The notes below the pieces were generated by a model. That model did no database searches and was not told the origin of the DNA. It saw nothing but the letters and a program-made list of their open reading frames with translations. Below, in pieces: positions 17,526 to 28,705 of a stretch of DNA of 64,000 nucleotides. The stretch's first letter is position 1; every line of letters starts with the position of its first letter. The position numbers and the translations under genes were made by a program. The stretch is from Pseudonocardia phyllosphaerae (GTDB lineage: Bacteria; Actinomycetota; Actinomycetes; Mycobacteriales; Pseudonocardiaceae). The stretch is taken from contig NZ_JBKGXS010000001.1 of assembly GCF_046546475.1 (NCBI RefSeq), positions 868,001 to 932,000 of the forward strand. The letters are read 5' to 3'.

Positions 17526-19246
17526 CCCGCCGCCGCATCACCGGACCGCTGCTGCTGGCGCTGTGCGCGGTCGTGCTCGCCGGGTGCGCCAGTGTGCCGC
17601 AGCACTCCTCGGTGCAGGTCCTGCGCCAGACCGGGGACTCCGGCGCCGCGGTGCCCGACGGCCCGATCGAGGACGGTGACCCGCTCGGGCTGGTCCGCGG
17701 GTTCGTCTACGCCTCCGGGCGCTCCGACGACCGGCACGCCTCGGCGCGCCGGTACCTGGCCGGTGCCGCGTCGAACTGGGACGACGGTGCTTCCCTGACC
17801 GTGCTCACCGAACGATTCGACACGGTCTTCGCCCCGAGCACCACCGAGGCCGGCCCGGACCGGGCCACGGTCCGGGTGCGCGGTACCCGGCTCGGGACGG
17901 TCGGGCCGTCGGGGGCCTTCGACGCCGCGCCCGCCCCGGTCGAGCTCGACGTCGGCGTCGTCCGGCAGAACGACCACTGGCGGATCGACCGGGTTCCGCC
18001 GGGTGTCCTGGTGCGCCAGTCCGACTTCCGGGACAACTACCGCTCGCTGCGCGCCTGGTTCGCCGACCCGGCCCGGGACGCGCTGATGCCCGACACCCAT
18101 TACGTCCCCAGCACCCGGCCGACCCAGCTCGCGGCACGTGCCGTCGAGGTTCTGATGCGCGGCCCGTCGGCCGGGCTCTCCGGCGCCGCGGTGTCGCTGT
18201 TCCCGGCCACCGCACGCCTGCGGTCCGCGGTCTCCGAGTCACCCGACGGCGTCGCGCTCGTCGACCTGACCGGGGTCTCGGGACTGTCCGAACCGGATCG
18301 TCGCACCCTCGCCGCACAGCTCGCGCTGACGCTGGCGGAGGTGAGCGTGCCGCGGGTCCGGATCCTCTCCGACGGGCAGCCGCTGCTCCCGGGCCGGCCC
18401 GAGGTCAGCCGGGACGACTTCGCCGCGCTCGCGACCGGTACCGAGGTGCTGCCGCAGCTTCCGATGGTCGTCGACGGTGGCCGGGTGCGGCAGCTGACCG
18501 AGTCCGGCGGGGACGACCCGGTCGCGGGCCAGGCCGGCAACGGCTCGTTCGACATCGTCGACGCGGCCTCGTCGGTGCGGGGAAACCGGATGGCCGTGGT
18601 CTCCCGGGAGGAGACCGGCACGCAGCGCCTGCTCGTCGGTCCGGTCGGCGGGCAGATGACGGCGACGCCGGTCTCGGGGGCCGAGGTCACCGCCCTGACC
18701 TGGAGTGCGCGTGGGGACGAGATCTGGGCGATCGCCGACGGACGTGTCCGGCGGGTGCTGGTGCCGTCGGCCGGCCGCCCGTCCGAGGGGGCACTGGACC
18801 TGTCCGCACTCGGTACGACCGCACCGATCACCGACCTGGCCCTGTCCCGTGACGGAGGCCGGATCGCCGTCGTCGCCGGGCGGCGGGTGCTGGTCGCCCC
18901 GGTCGTCGACGAGGCGGGTGGGCGCGTGTCGCTCGGGGCCGCGCGGGCGCTGCGGCCCACCGAGCTCACCCACGCGGTGGCGGTCGCCTGGCGCTCGGCC
19001 GAGCAGCTCGTCGTCGCCTCGGACTCCGACCGGCCGGTCGCGCTGGTGTCTGCCGATGCCATGTGGCTGGACCCGATACCGGGCACGAACCTCACCTCCC
19101 CGTTGCGTGCGGTCACCGCGGCTCCCGGTCATCCGCTGTACGTGACCGACCGGACCGGGCTGTGGAGCTACTCCGGCGCCGACCTCGACGCCTGGCGCCA
19201 GACGCTCGGCACCTCGACCACCGTCCGGCCCTTCTACCCGGGCTGA
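17522..19246 (+). CDS. lpqB: Lipoprotein LpqB, MtrAB-associated
   Basis: A 574-residue lipoprotein. The N-terminus MTRRRITGPLLLALCAVVL is a signal peptide ending in the lipobox LAGC with Cys about residue 22. A GerMN domain covers roughly residues 190-290 (AARAVEVLMRGPSAGLSGAA and LADVSVPR-like region LTLAEVSVPRVRILSDGQPL). The C-terminal half has repeated beta-propeller-like blades (RMAVVSREETGTQRLLVG; IAVVAGRRVLVAPVVDEA). In mycobacteria and Streptomyces LpqB interacts with MtrB and tunes the pathway. GTG 17522 overlaps the mtrB stop, consistent with an mtrA-mtrB-lpqB operon. Confidence 0.95.
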   Translation: MTRRRITGPLLLALCAVVLAGCASVPQHSSVQVLRQTGDSGAAVPDGPIEDGDPLGLVRGFVYASGRSDDRHASARRYLAGAASNWDDGASLTVLTERFDTVFAPSTTEAGPDRATVRVRGTRLGTVGPSGAFDAAPAPVELDVGVVRQNDHWRIDRVPPGVLVRQSDFRDNYRSLRAWFADPARDALMPDTHYVPSTRPTQLAARAVEVLMRGPSAGLSGAAVSLFPATARLRSAVSESPDGVALVDLTGVSGLSEPDRRTLAAQLALTLAEVSVPRVRILSDGQPLLPGRPEVSRDDFAALATGTEVLPQLPMVVDGGRVRQLTESGGDDPVAGQAGNGSFDIVDAASSVRGNRMAVVSREETGTQRLLVGPVGGQMTATPVSGAEVTALTWSARGDEIWAIADGRVRRVLVPSAGRPSEGALDLSALGTTAPITDLALSRDGGRIAVVAGRRVLVAPVVDEAGGRVSLGAARALRPTELTHAVAVAWRSAEQLVVASDSDRPVALVSADAMWLDPIPGTNLTSPLRAVTAAPGHPLYVTDRTGLWSYSGADLDAWRQTLGTSTTVRPFYPG

Positions 19247-19415
19247 TCCCGTCGGACCGGTCCCGGCCGAGTCTGCTGCGTCCGGCGCCGGCCGTGCACC
19301 GGAAGTTCGTGACCTGTGGACCGAACCGGCGGGTGTGGACAACCGCGCTCGCGTCCGGAGCAACGGCCGGTCCGGACGGCCGAACGTGTCGGGACGTGCG
19401 GGCAGCATCGCCGGC

Positions 19416-20231
19416 ATGACCACTGCGACGCACCTCCTGCCCGCCCTCGCCGACCTGCTGCTGCCCCGTTCCTGCGGGGGGTGCGGCGGCGCGGCGGGGC
19501 TACCGGCCGGTGGCTGGTGCCCGGCCTGCGCCGAGGCCACCGGTGCGCCCTACGCGGTCCGGGTCCCCGGCGGCGGTCGGGTGGCCGCCGCCGGGCGCTA
19601 TGCCGGCCCGCTGCGCCGTGCGGTGCTGGCCTACAAGGAGCGGGACCGGCGCGACCTCGCCACGGACCTGGCCGCCCTGCTGGTGCCCGCGGTCGCGGCG
19701 GTCCTGCCGACGCCCGTCACCGGGGTACGCGGAGATCCGGCCGGAGTCTGGCTGGTACCGGCGCCGTCGCGGCGTACGGCGGCCCGGGCCCGGGGCGGCG
19801 ACCACGTGCACCGGATCTGCCGGCGGCTCGAGCGGCGGCTGGCCGCATCCGGGTTGCCGGCCCGCACGGTGCCCGCGTTGGCACTCGACGGCCGCGCGCG
19901 GGACTCCGTGGGCCTGGACGCGACCGCCCGAGCCGACAACCTCGCGGGTTCGCTGCACGTCGCGCTGTCGCCGCTGCGCGGCCCGGCGCCGGGGGAGCGG
20001 GTCCTGCTCGTCGACGACGTCGTGACCAGCGGCGCGACCCTGCGGGCCTGCCGCTGGGCGTTGCGTTCGGTGGGGATCGACGTCGTCGGTGCGGTGCTGC
20101 TCGCCGACGCCACGACCTCCGGCGGCGGCCCGGGGGTCCGGGCACCCGGCCGGCGGGGGTCACCCACGTGCCGCACACCGGATACAGAACGCGGCGACGC
20201 GCGCCACCACGTCCCACGGGCGGGTCGGTGA
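19416..20231 (+). CDS. ComF-like phosphoribosyltransferase (Rv3242c type)
   Basis: A 271-residue ComF/GntX family protein. An N-terminal zinc-finger-like region has CGGCGGAAG and CPAC (four Cys). The C-terminal phosphoribosyltransferase fold has the PRPP motif VLLVDDVVTSGATLRAC at about residue 195, preceded by ARADNLAGSLHVAL. ComF proteins take part in DNA uptake in competent bacteria, but in actinobacteria without known competence the role is unsettled. The tail (RGSPTCRTPDTERGDARHH) looks non-conserved. ATG 19416 gives the normal family N-terminus; a frame extension to 19335 is possible but contains no family sequence. Confidence 0.87.
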   Translation: MTTATHLLPALADLLLPRSCGGCGGAAGLPAGGWCPACAEATGAPYAVRVPGGGRVAAAGRYAGPLRRAVLAYKERDRRDLATDLAALLVPAVAAVLPTPVTGVRGDPAGVWLVPAPSRRTAARARGGDHVHRICRRLERRLAASGLPARTVPALALDGRARDSVGLDATARADNLAGSLHVALSPLRGPAPGERVLLVDDVVTSGATLRACRWALRSVGIDVVGAVLLADATTSGGGPGVRAPGRRGSPTCRTPDTERGDARHHVPRAGR

Positions 20232-20387
20232 ACGACCTGTCGAGCGCGCGCATTTCCCGCTAACGTCCGCTGAACTCAGTGGCGTCCACCACATGAGTGC
20301 TCCCGAGACGGAGGAGGAAGCGACCGGCAGTCCATCCCGGGACCGGCGCGTCCCGGGCTCAGCACGACTGAAGCGAGGGATGTCCGA

Positions 20388-21053
20388 GTGGAGATCGTCG
20401 TCACCGGCCGGAACGTCGAGGTGCCCGAGCACTTCCGGGGTCTGGTCGAAGAGAAGCTGACTCGCCTGGAACGCCACGATCACAAGATCGTCGGGATGGA
20501 GGTCGAGCTCTTCCACGAGCCGAACCGCCGTCAGCAGAAGTCCTGCCAGCGTGTGGAGATCACCGGACGCGGAGGGTGCGGTGCCGTCGCCCGCGCCGAG
20601 GCCTCCGCGGCCGACTTCTATGCCGCACTTGATCTCGCCGCGAGCAAGCTCGCCGAGCGCCTCCGCCGATCGCACGACCGGCGCAAGCCCAGCCGCCGCG
20701 ACCGCGTCCAGGCCTCCCGCGTCGCCGCGAGTGCCTCCGCCGTCGCCCTGATGGAGCAGGCGCCCGCCGCCGTCGACCTCGTCCCGTCCCCGCGCGGGCA
20801 CGACGAGTCGCTCCCGGCCGCCTCCGAGGATGCGCTCGACCGCTACGAGGCGGAGCTCGCGGCCGGCCTGCCCGGCCGCATCGTCCGGGAGAAGGAGCAC
20901 ACCGCCGCACCGATGACCGTCGACGACGCCCTGTCCCGCATGGAGCTCGTCGGACACGACTTCTATCTCTTCTCCGACAAGGACTCCGGCTGCCCGTCGG
21001 TGGTCTACCGGCGCCACGGTTACGACTACGGCGTCATCCGGCTCAGCGGCTGA
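20388..21053 (+). CDS. hpf: Long ribosome hibernation-promoting factor
   Basis: A 221-residue long-form HPF (RaiA family), which dimerises 70S ribosomes into 100S particles in stationary phase or stress. The N-terminal domain is MEIVVTGRNVEVPEHFRGLV, then EKLTRLERHDHKIVGMEVEL, the usual beta-alpha-beta-beta-beta-alpha fold. A charged linker (RRSHDRRKPSRRDRVQ) leads to the C-terminal dimerisation domain (MTVDDALSRMELVGHDFYLF, then VVYRRHGYDYGVIRL). GTG 20388 is preceded by GAGGGA. It is immediately upstream of secA as in mycobacteria and is followed by a strong hairpin. Confidence 0.95.
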   Translation: MEIVVTGRNVEVPEHFRGLVEEKLTRLERHDHKIVGMEVELFHEPNRRQQKSCQRVEITGRGGCGAVARAEASAADFYAALDLAASKLAERLRRSHDRRKPSRRDRVQASRVAASASAVALMEQAPAAVDLVPSPRGHDESLPAASEDALDRYEAELAAGLPGRIVREKEHTAAPMTVDDALSRMELVGHDFYLFSDKDSGCPSVVYRRHGYDYGVIRLSG

Positions 21054-21068
21054 CGCCACCGGGCCCGT

Positions 21069-21097
21069 CGTACCCGCCGCTCGCCGCGGCGGGTACG
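21069..21097. terminator. Perfect 12-bp stem-loop after hpf
   Basis: CGTACCCGCCGC, loop TCGCC, GCGGCGGGTACG, 15 bp after the hpf stop. Likely terminator isolating hpf from secA. Confidence 0.65.
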
Positions 21098-21261
21098 GCT
21101 GCGGGCGGTCAGGTCCGTCCGGCGCAGTCCGCCGGGCGTCCGGCCGATCCGCCGCGGCCCGGGCGGTGCGGTGGCCCCGTACCATGGCGGCGGGTCGGTA
21201 GCGCCTGCGTCGTCGGGTGGTGCCGCTCCGTGACCTGACCGCGACGTGAATGAGGTCGGCA

Positions 21262-24051
<2,790 letters not shown>

Positions 24052-24075
24052 CGCTGCCGGTCAGGGGCACGCCGG

Positions 24076-24858
24076 TCACAGCAGGGCGACCTGCGTGATC
24101 GTCCAGCTCGCCTCGGCGCCGGCCCGGTCGAGCCGCAGGACCAGGGCACGGGTGCGGCCGCCGACGACGGTGGTCGTGCAGACCTCGGCCGCGTCCGGGT
24201 GCGGGTGCGCGACGTGCAGCCGTGCCGGCCGGCGGATCTCCGGCGCCGCCCCGCAGCCCGGTGGCGGCACCCGCCCGCCCGGGCCGGCGTGCCGCGTGGA
24301 CCGGCCCGCCGGTCGCAACGCCGCCAGCTGCCGGACGACGGCCGGTGGTGCGAGCCCGGTGAGCTGAGCCGGCTGCCGCCGCCCGGCCAGGACCTCGACG
24401 ACGAGCCGGGTGATCGCGCCCGCCTGCTCGCGGGCCCGGTCGCGGTCGGCCGGCAGCGTCGGGTCGACGACGGGCGGCGGTGCGGCAGTGGGAACCGGCG
24501 GCCCCGCGACCGGGAACCCGGCCGGGCGGTGCGCCCACACCGGCATCGGCGGCGGCTCGTGCGCCGGTGGCCGGATCCGGATGCCGCCGGGCAGGATCGT
24601 CGTCGCCGCGCGGGGCCGCCCGCCCCCGCAGCACGTGCACCAGGTGGAGGGGCCGAGGCGGGTCGCCTCGGGTGCGGCGGGGTGGGCCACCGGAGCGTGC
24701 GCAGCAGGTTCCGGATCGGCGACTGCTGGGCGGGCCACCGGAGCGTGCGCAGCAGGTTCCGGATCGGTGGCCGCGGACGGTGCCGGGGGTGGGGTGGTCA
24801 CCGGATGAGCGTCGTCGCACGACCGGGTGCTCTGCCCGGATCCACCGGCTTCGGTCAC
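24076..24858 (-). CDS. DUF6459/Rv-like unknown protein with Pro-Ala repeats
   Basis: Not firmly recognised. The C-terminal ~130 residues (AGAITRLVVEVLAGRRQPAQ, LTGLAPPAVVRQLAALRPAG, then a short beta-rich tail with AEVCTTTVVGGRTRALVLRL) fit the small actinobacterial DUF6459-type family seen downstream of secA. The preceding ~120 residues are Pro/Ala-rich with the duplicated unit ADPEPAAHAPVA and a CTCCGGG Cys cluster. The start is uncertain: GTG 24858 is taken because a 16-bp tandem repeat lies upstream that cannot keep frame; GTG 24801 and GTG 25062 (with a GAGGG upstream) are alternatives. It converges on secA with 24 bp between stop codons. Confidence 0.6.
   Translation of the reverse strand: MTEAGGSGQSTRSCDDAHPVTTPPPAPSAATDPEPAAHAPVARPAVADPEPAAHAPVAHPAAPEATRLGPSTWCTCCGGGRPRAATTILPGGIRIRPPAHEPPPMPVWAHRPAGFPVAGPPVPTAAPPPVVDPTLPADRDRAREQAGAITRLVVEVLAGRRQPAQLTGLAPPAVVRQLAALRPAGRSTRHAGPGGRVPPPGCGAAPEIRRPARLHVAHPHPDAAEVCTTTVVGGRTRALVLRLDRAGAEASWTITQVALL
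24684..24767 (-). repeat. 36-bp perfect direct repeat, period 48 bp, inside the DUF6459-like gene
   Basis: Two identical 36-bp copies at 24684-24719 and 24732-24767 (starting GGGCCACCGGAGCGTGCGCA). The 48-bp period is 16 codons, so it duplicates a Pro-Ala protein unit in frame. Confidence 0.85.
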
Positions 24859-24884
24859 CGTTCCGTTCGGGCCATACCGTTCGG

Positions 24885-24977
24885 TGACGAACGATCCGGA
24901 TGACGAACGATCCGCATGACGAACGATCCGGATGACGGACGCTCCGGGCGCGAACGATTCAGGTGCGAACAGTCCGG
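24885..24977. repeat. 16-bp tandem repeats upstream of the MarR gene
   Basis: TGACGAACGATCCGGA occurs at 24885, again at 24901 (one change) and at 24917, then TGACGGACGCTCCGGG at 24933 and a further decayed copy ending at 24977 (GGTGCGAACAGTCCGG). The 16-bp period does not keep a reading frame, so the array is probably non-coding. It lies between the two divergent genes at 24858 and 25124 and may be an iterated protein-binding site. Confidence 0.75.
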
Positions 24978-25123
24978 GGAAGAACGATGTCGCGGCGGCA
25001 GGACGCCGCGAGCCCGGCCCGGCCGGCCCCGGGGCGATGCGCCCGGGCAGCACAGGGTTCACGACCGCGAACCCTCGCCCCCGACCCGCTCCGCCGTCCT
25101 CCCCACCGTCCTAACCTGCGCCG

Positions 25124-25729
25124 ATGCCCGACCCGACGCAGCCACCGGAGCCTCCGCCACAGCCCCTCCCGGAGCCACAGTCCCTCCCGGCGCCACAGCC
25201 ACTCCCGGCGCCACAGCCCCCGCCGGAACCACCGGCGCCGGGCCCGTCCCATCCGGTAGACACGGTCCCGCTCCAGGAACTGCTGCTCCGCGCCGCGGCC
25301 GCGGTCGTCGCCGACCGGCGCCGCCGCGCGTCGGCGTACGGGATCTCGGCGACCGGGCTGAGGGTGCTGCGCGTCCTCGCCGACGACCTCGCCGGCGACG
25401 ACGGGCCGGTCCAGCGCGACCTCGCCGCCCGTGCCGGGGTCGCCCCGGCGACGCTCACGCCGGTGCTCGACGCCCTGGCGGCGACCGGCGATGTCGTCCG
25501 CACCCGGGACCGGGACGACCGGCGGGCCCAGCGGGTCACGATCACGGCCCGCGGCCGCACCCGGCTCGGTGCCCTGACCAGAGCGACCGCGCCGACCGGA
25601 TGGGACGCCACGACACCCGGCCAACCGGACGTTCCCGGCACTCACGGCGCAGACGCGTCGGCGATCCGCGGTTACCTGGTGGCGATGATCGCCGAGGTGG
25701 AGCAGGATCGACCGTTCCCGGTGGTGTGA
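25124..25729 (+). CDS. MarR-family regulator with Pro-rich N-terminus
   Basis: A 201-residue regulator. Residues 1-45 are Pro-rich (PLPEPQSLPAPQPLPAPQPP), then the MarR winged helix: LQELLLRAAAAVVADRRRR, GLRVLRVLADDLAG, QRDLAARAGVAPATLTPVLD and the wing VVRTRDRDDRRAQRVTITAR. The D-x-R-D-x-R-R wing is typical for MarR. It is followed by an ABC export pair in the same direction (67-bp gap), so the likely job is drug- or metabolite-responsive control of that exporter. Start ATG 25124; the Pro-rich leader could be partly untranslated if a later start is used. Confidence 0.85.
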   Translation: MPDPTQPPEPPPQPLPEPQSLPAPQPLPAPQPPPEPPAPGPSHPVDTVPLQELLLRAAAAVVADRRRRASAYGISATGLRVLRVLADDLAGDDGPVQRDLAARAGVAPATLTPVLDALAATGDVVRTRDRDDRRAQRVTITARGRTRLGALTRATAPTGWDATTPGQPDVPGTHGADASAIRGYLVAMIAEVEQDRPFPVV

Positions 25730-25796
25730 CCGAGCACGGCCGGAAGCCGGAACAGTCGGGCCGGAGGCCGGAACAGGCGGTCGGACAGGGGGAGCG

Positions 25797-26777
25797 GTGG
25801 CAGCGGTCGAGGTCGCCGACCTGGTCAAGCGGTACCCGAAGGCGAGGACCAACGCCGTCGACGGGCTGTCGTTCACCGTCGCCGAGGGCGAGGTCTTCGG
25901 GCTGCTCGGCCCGAACGGCGCCGGGAAGACCACCACCGTCGGCGTGCTGACCACGCGCGTCGTCCCGACCTCGGGTACCGCCCGCGTCGCAGGCCTCGAC
26001 GTGCGCGCCGAGCCGGTCACGGTGTGCGCGAAGCTCGCCGTCGTCCCGCAGCGGCAGAACCTGGACCGGTCGCTGGGCGTGCGGGACAACCTGACCTTCC
26101 ACGCGGCGTACCACGGTGTCGGGCGGGCCGAACGCAACCGTCGCGCCGACGCCCTGCTGGAGCGGATGGGCTTGTCGGACAAGGCGAAGGCCATCGCCGA
26201 CGACCTGTCCGGCGGCCAGGCGCAGCGCGTCATGATCGCCCGCGCACTGATGCACCGGCCCGAGGTGCTCTTCCTCGACGAACCCTCCACCGGCCTCGAC
26301 CCGCAGGCACGGTTGTTCGTGCACGACCAGATCCGCGCGCTGCGCGACGAGGGCATCACCGTCGTCCTCACCACGCACGACATGGACGAGGCGCACAAGC
26401 TGTCCGACCGCGTCGGCGTCGTCGACCACGGCAGGCTGCTCGCCCTCGACACCCCGGACGCGCTGGTCCGGTCGCTGCCCGGTGGCGCGACCGTCGAGCT
26501 GGTGGCGGTGCCCGGGCCGGACGGCACGGACGAGCTGATCGCCGCACTCGGTGACCTCGACGGCGTCGCCCGCGCCGAGGACCGTGCAACAGGCCCGGCC
26601 ACGGCCCCCGACGCTCCGGTCACGGTCCGGCTCGCGGTCACCTGCGACCCGGCCACGCTGCTCGCCCCGGCCGTGGAGGCCGCCGCGAAGCATGGCGCGA
26701 CGGTCCGGGACGTCTCGCTCGGCGAGGCCACCCTGGAGGACGTGTTCATCGAGCTGACCGGGAGGGACCTGCGATGA
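25797..26777 (+). CDS. ABC exporter ATP-binding protein (DrrA type)
   Basis: A 326-residue ATPase of the daunorubicin-resistance (DrrA) class. Walker A GPNGAGKTTTVGVL (about residue 40), Q-loop VVPQRQNLDRSLGVRDNL, signature DLSGGQAQRVMIARAL, Walker B EVLFLDEPSTGLDPQA and switch His in VLTTHDMDEAHKL are all intact. The C-terminal extension (ATLEDVFIELTGRDL) is typical of DrrA. GTG 25797 has GGGGGAG upstream. Its TGA overlaps the ATG of the permease gene (ATGA), so the two are coupled. Confidence 0.95.
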   Translation: MAAVEVADLVKRYPKARTNAVDGLSFTVAEGEVFGLLGPNGAGKTTTVGVLTTRVVPTSGTARVAGLDVRAEPVTVCAKLAVVPQRQNLDRSLGVRDNLTFHAAYHGVGRAERNRRADALLERMGLSDKAKAIADDLSGGQAQRVMIARALMHRPEVLFLDEPSTGLDPQARLFVHDQIRALRDEGITVVLTTHDMDEAHKLSDRVGVVDHGRLLALDTPDALVRSLPGGATVELVAVPGPDGTDELIAALGDLDGVARAEDRATGPATAPDAPVTVRLAVTCDPATLLAPAVEAAAKHGATVRDVSLGEATLEDVFIELTGRDLR

Positions 26778-27622
26778 GCAGCCAGGTGGGCCACCAGGCA
26801 ACGGGCGAGGCACCGGGCGGACCGGCGGCACGTCCGGAGCCTGCAGGAGGCCGGGCGCCGACGGGCAAGGCGTTCCTCGCGGTGCTGCGCCGCGACATCT
26901 ACGTGACCGGCAAGGAGCTGCCGTCGTTCCTGGCCCAGACGCTGATCCAGCCGTTCTTCTTCCTGCTGGTCTTCGTGGTCGTGCTCGGCCGCGGCGGGTT
27001 CGTCTCCGCGGGCTACGGCTCGATCATGCTGCCCGGGCTGATCGCGCTGAACGCCATGTTCGGTGCGCTGCAGGCGGTCACGCTGCCGCTGGTGTTCGAG
27101 CTGTCCTGGACCCGCGAGATCGACGACCGGCTGCTCGCGCCCATGCCGGTGTGGTCGGTCGCGGTGGAGAAGGTCGTGTTCGCCGCGCTGCGCGGCCTGC
27201 TCGCGGCTCTGCTGATGGTGCCGATCGGCGTGCTCATGGTCGACGTCGACTGGCCGGTGTCGGGCCTGCTCCCGGCGTTCGGGGCGGTGGTCCTGGGTGC
27301 GCTGGTCGGGGCATCGGTCGGGCTGTTCCTGGGCACCGCGGTCCCTGCCCGGCGGATCAACATCCTGTTCGCGGTGGTGTTCGCGCCGATCATGTTCACC
27401 GGGTCCGTGCAGTACCCGTGGCCGACGCTGGCCGACCTGCCCTGGTTCCAGGTGCTCTCCGCGCTCAACCCGCTCACCTACGTCAGCGAGGGCATCCGCG
27501 CGGCACTGGTGCCGCAGGTCCCGCACATGCCGCCGTGGGCGTGCGTCGTGGCGCCGATCGTCGCGATCGGGCTGTTCACGCTGCTGGGCATCCGCGGATT
27601 CCTGCGCCGCGCCCTCGACTGA
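26774..27622 (+). CDS. ABC-2 type permease (DrrB type)
   Basis: A 282-residue membrane component with six hydrophobic segments, including FFFLLVFVVVLGRGGF, MLPGLIALNAMFGALQAVTL, LIMVP-like ALRGLLAALLMVPIGVLM, LLPAFGAVVLGALVGASVGL and VVAPIVAIGLFTLLGI. The sequence LPWFQVLSALNPLTYVSEGI is the conserved ABC-2 permease motif. Together with the preceding ATPase it should form an exporter for a hydrophobic compound; the substrate is unknown. ATG 26774 overlaps the ATPase stop. Confidence 0.94.
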   Translation: MSSQVGHQATGEAPGGPAARPEPAGGRAPTGKAFLAVLRRDIYVTGKELPSFLAQTLIQPFFFLLVFVVVLGRGGFVSAGYGSIMLPGLIALNAMFGALQAVTLPLVFELSWTREIDDRLLAPMPVWSVAVEKVVFAALRGLLAALLMVPIGVLMVDVDWPVSGLLPAFGAVVLGALVGASVGLFLGTAVPARRINILFAVVFAPIMFTGSVQYPWPTLADLPWFQVLSALNPLTYVSEGIRAALVPQVPHMPPWACVVAPIVAIGLFTLLGIRGFLRRALD

Positions 27623-27672
27623 GCAGGCACTCCCGGAGCCGGGTTCCGGCGCGGGTGGGTAGCGTCGCGGCG

Positions 27673-28077
27673 GTGGCGACCACCCGGCCCCTGCGCGGCC
27701 TGATCCTCGACTACGGCGGCGTCCTCGACGAGCCCGGCGGCGGCGAGCAGCTGCTCGGCTACGCCCGCCGCGCCGCCGCATCCGGGGTGACGACGGCGCT
27801 GTTCTCCGGTGCCCACGTCGTCCCCGACGAGGTCGCGGCCGGTTTCGCGACGGTCCGGCTCGGCGCGGTGCGGGGTGCCCGCAAGCCGTCACCGGAGGCG
27901 TTCGCGGCGGTGGCCGAGGCGATGGGCGTCGCACCGGGGGAGTGCGTCGCGGTCGACGACACCGCGGTGTGCGTGCGCGGCGCGGCCGCTGCGGGGATGG
28001 TCGGCGTGCACCACACCGACGCCGCGTCGACCCTCGCCGAGCTCGAGGTGCTGCTGGACGTCCCTGCCGAGGGCTGA
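27673..28077 (+). CDS. Small HAD-like hydrolase
   Basis: A 134-residue HAD-fold protein without a cap domain. Motif I reads LILDYGGVLDEPG, so the nucleophile Asp is present but the usual second Asp (DxD) is Gly, as in the many DFGGVL-type HAD proteins. Motif III Lys is in ARKPSPEAFAAVAEAMGV and motif IV is ECVAVDDTAVCVRGAAAAG. It ends soon after motif IV. Phosphatase activity is possible but not assured. GTG 27673 is chosen because upstream in-frame sequence is not family-like. It follows the exporter by 50 bp and faces the antitoxin-like gene across a terminator. Confidence 0.82.
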   Translation: MATTRPLRGLILDYGGVLDEPGGGEQLLGYARRAAASGVTTALFSGAHVVPDEVAAGFATVRLGAVRGARKPSPEAFAAVAEAMGVAPGECVAVDDTAVCVRGAAAAGMVGVHHTDAASTLAELEVLLDVPAEG

Positions 28078-28149
28078 GCTGCTCCGGCTGCGGACCGAAC
28101 GTCCACCGAGCGCCGCCCACCCCGGGCGCCAACCACTGCGGAACATGCA

Positions 28150-28182
28150 GAGGCGCCGCCCGCGGATCGCGGACGGCGCCTC
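28150..28182. terminator. Bidirectional stem-loop between HAD and antitoxin-like genes
   Basis: GAGGCGCCG (28150-28158) pairs with CGGCGCCTC (28174-28182); the loop itself contains a CGCGG/CGCGG-type inner pairing. Placed between convergent genes, it can serve both. Confidence 0.6.
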
Positions 28183-28245
28183 GTCGGCCTTCCCGGTGTC
28201 TACCGGGCCGGTCCTGCTGCGCGTGCCGGTGCTACCGGCACGCGG

Positions 28246-28518
28246 TCACTGCTGCGGCGGGGGCGGCGGCGCCTGACCGGGGGGCGGCGGCGGAGCCTCC
28301 CCGGGCGGGGGCGGCGGGGCCTCTCCCGGAGGCGGCGGCGCGGCGGTGTCGCCCTCGCCGGTGTGCTCGCGGGCGTACTCGGTGGCCTTGTCGATCTGCT
28401 CGCCGTAGCCGTACTTCTCCTTGGCCATCTCACCGGCCTTGTTGATGCCCTGATCGACCTTGTCGTCGTTCTTACCGACCAGGTCCTTGGCCTTGTCCAG
28501 GAAACCCATGGGCGCCAT
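28246..28518 (-). CDS. Rv0909/MT0933-like antitoxin-family protein with polyproline tail
   Basis: A 90-residue protein. The first ~55 residues (MGFLDKAKDLVGKNDDKVDQ, then KAGEMAKEKYGYGEQIDKAT) match the small actinobacterial family annotated as antitoxin (MT0933/Rv0909). The tail is a repeated GEAPPPPP unit. Rv0909 pairs with a toxin gene in M. tuberculosis, but no toxin gene is visible on either side here, so the antitoxin label should be taken as a family name only. ATG 28518 is chosen because GAGGGGG ends 5 bp upstream; ATG 28509 would drop three residues. Confidence 0.78.
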   Translation of the reverse strand: MAPMGFLDKAKDLVGKNDDKVDQGINKAGEMAKEKYGYGEQIDKATEYAREHTGEGDTAAPPPPGEAPPPPPGEAPPPPPGQAPPPPPQQ

Positions 28519-28705
28519 GGTGGCCCCCTCGCTCCGACCTCGCACCCGCTGTGCGTAGCCCGAACGGGTGATGAAGGGCCACTGTCGACGAACGGCACAC
28601 CCTGCGCCGCAGACGGGCACCACGAATCGGCGAGGGAAGGTTTGGCAGGTCACAGCAGTGGAAACCGCGCTCACGGAGGGCGTGACCGCGCCTGCGACGT
28701 GGACG

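Noticed and set aside
28246..28705. Toxin-antitoxin pair
   Set aside because: Only the antitoxin-like protein is present; the neighbours are a HAD-like protein and an RNA methyltransferase.
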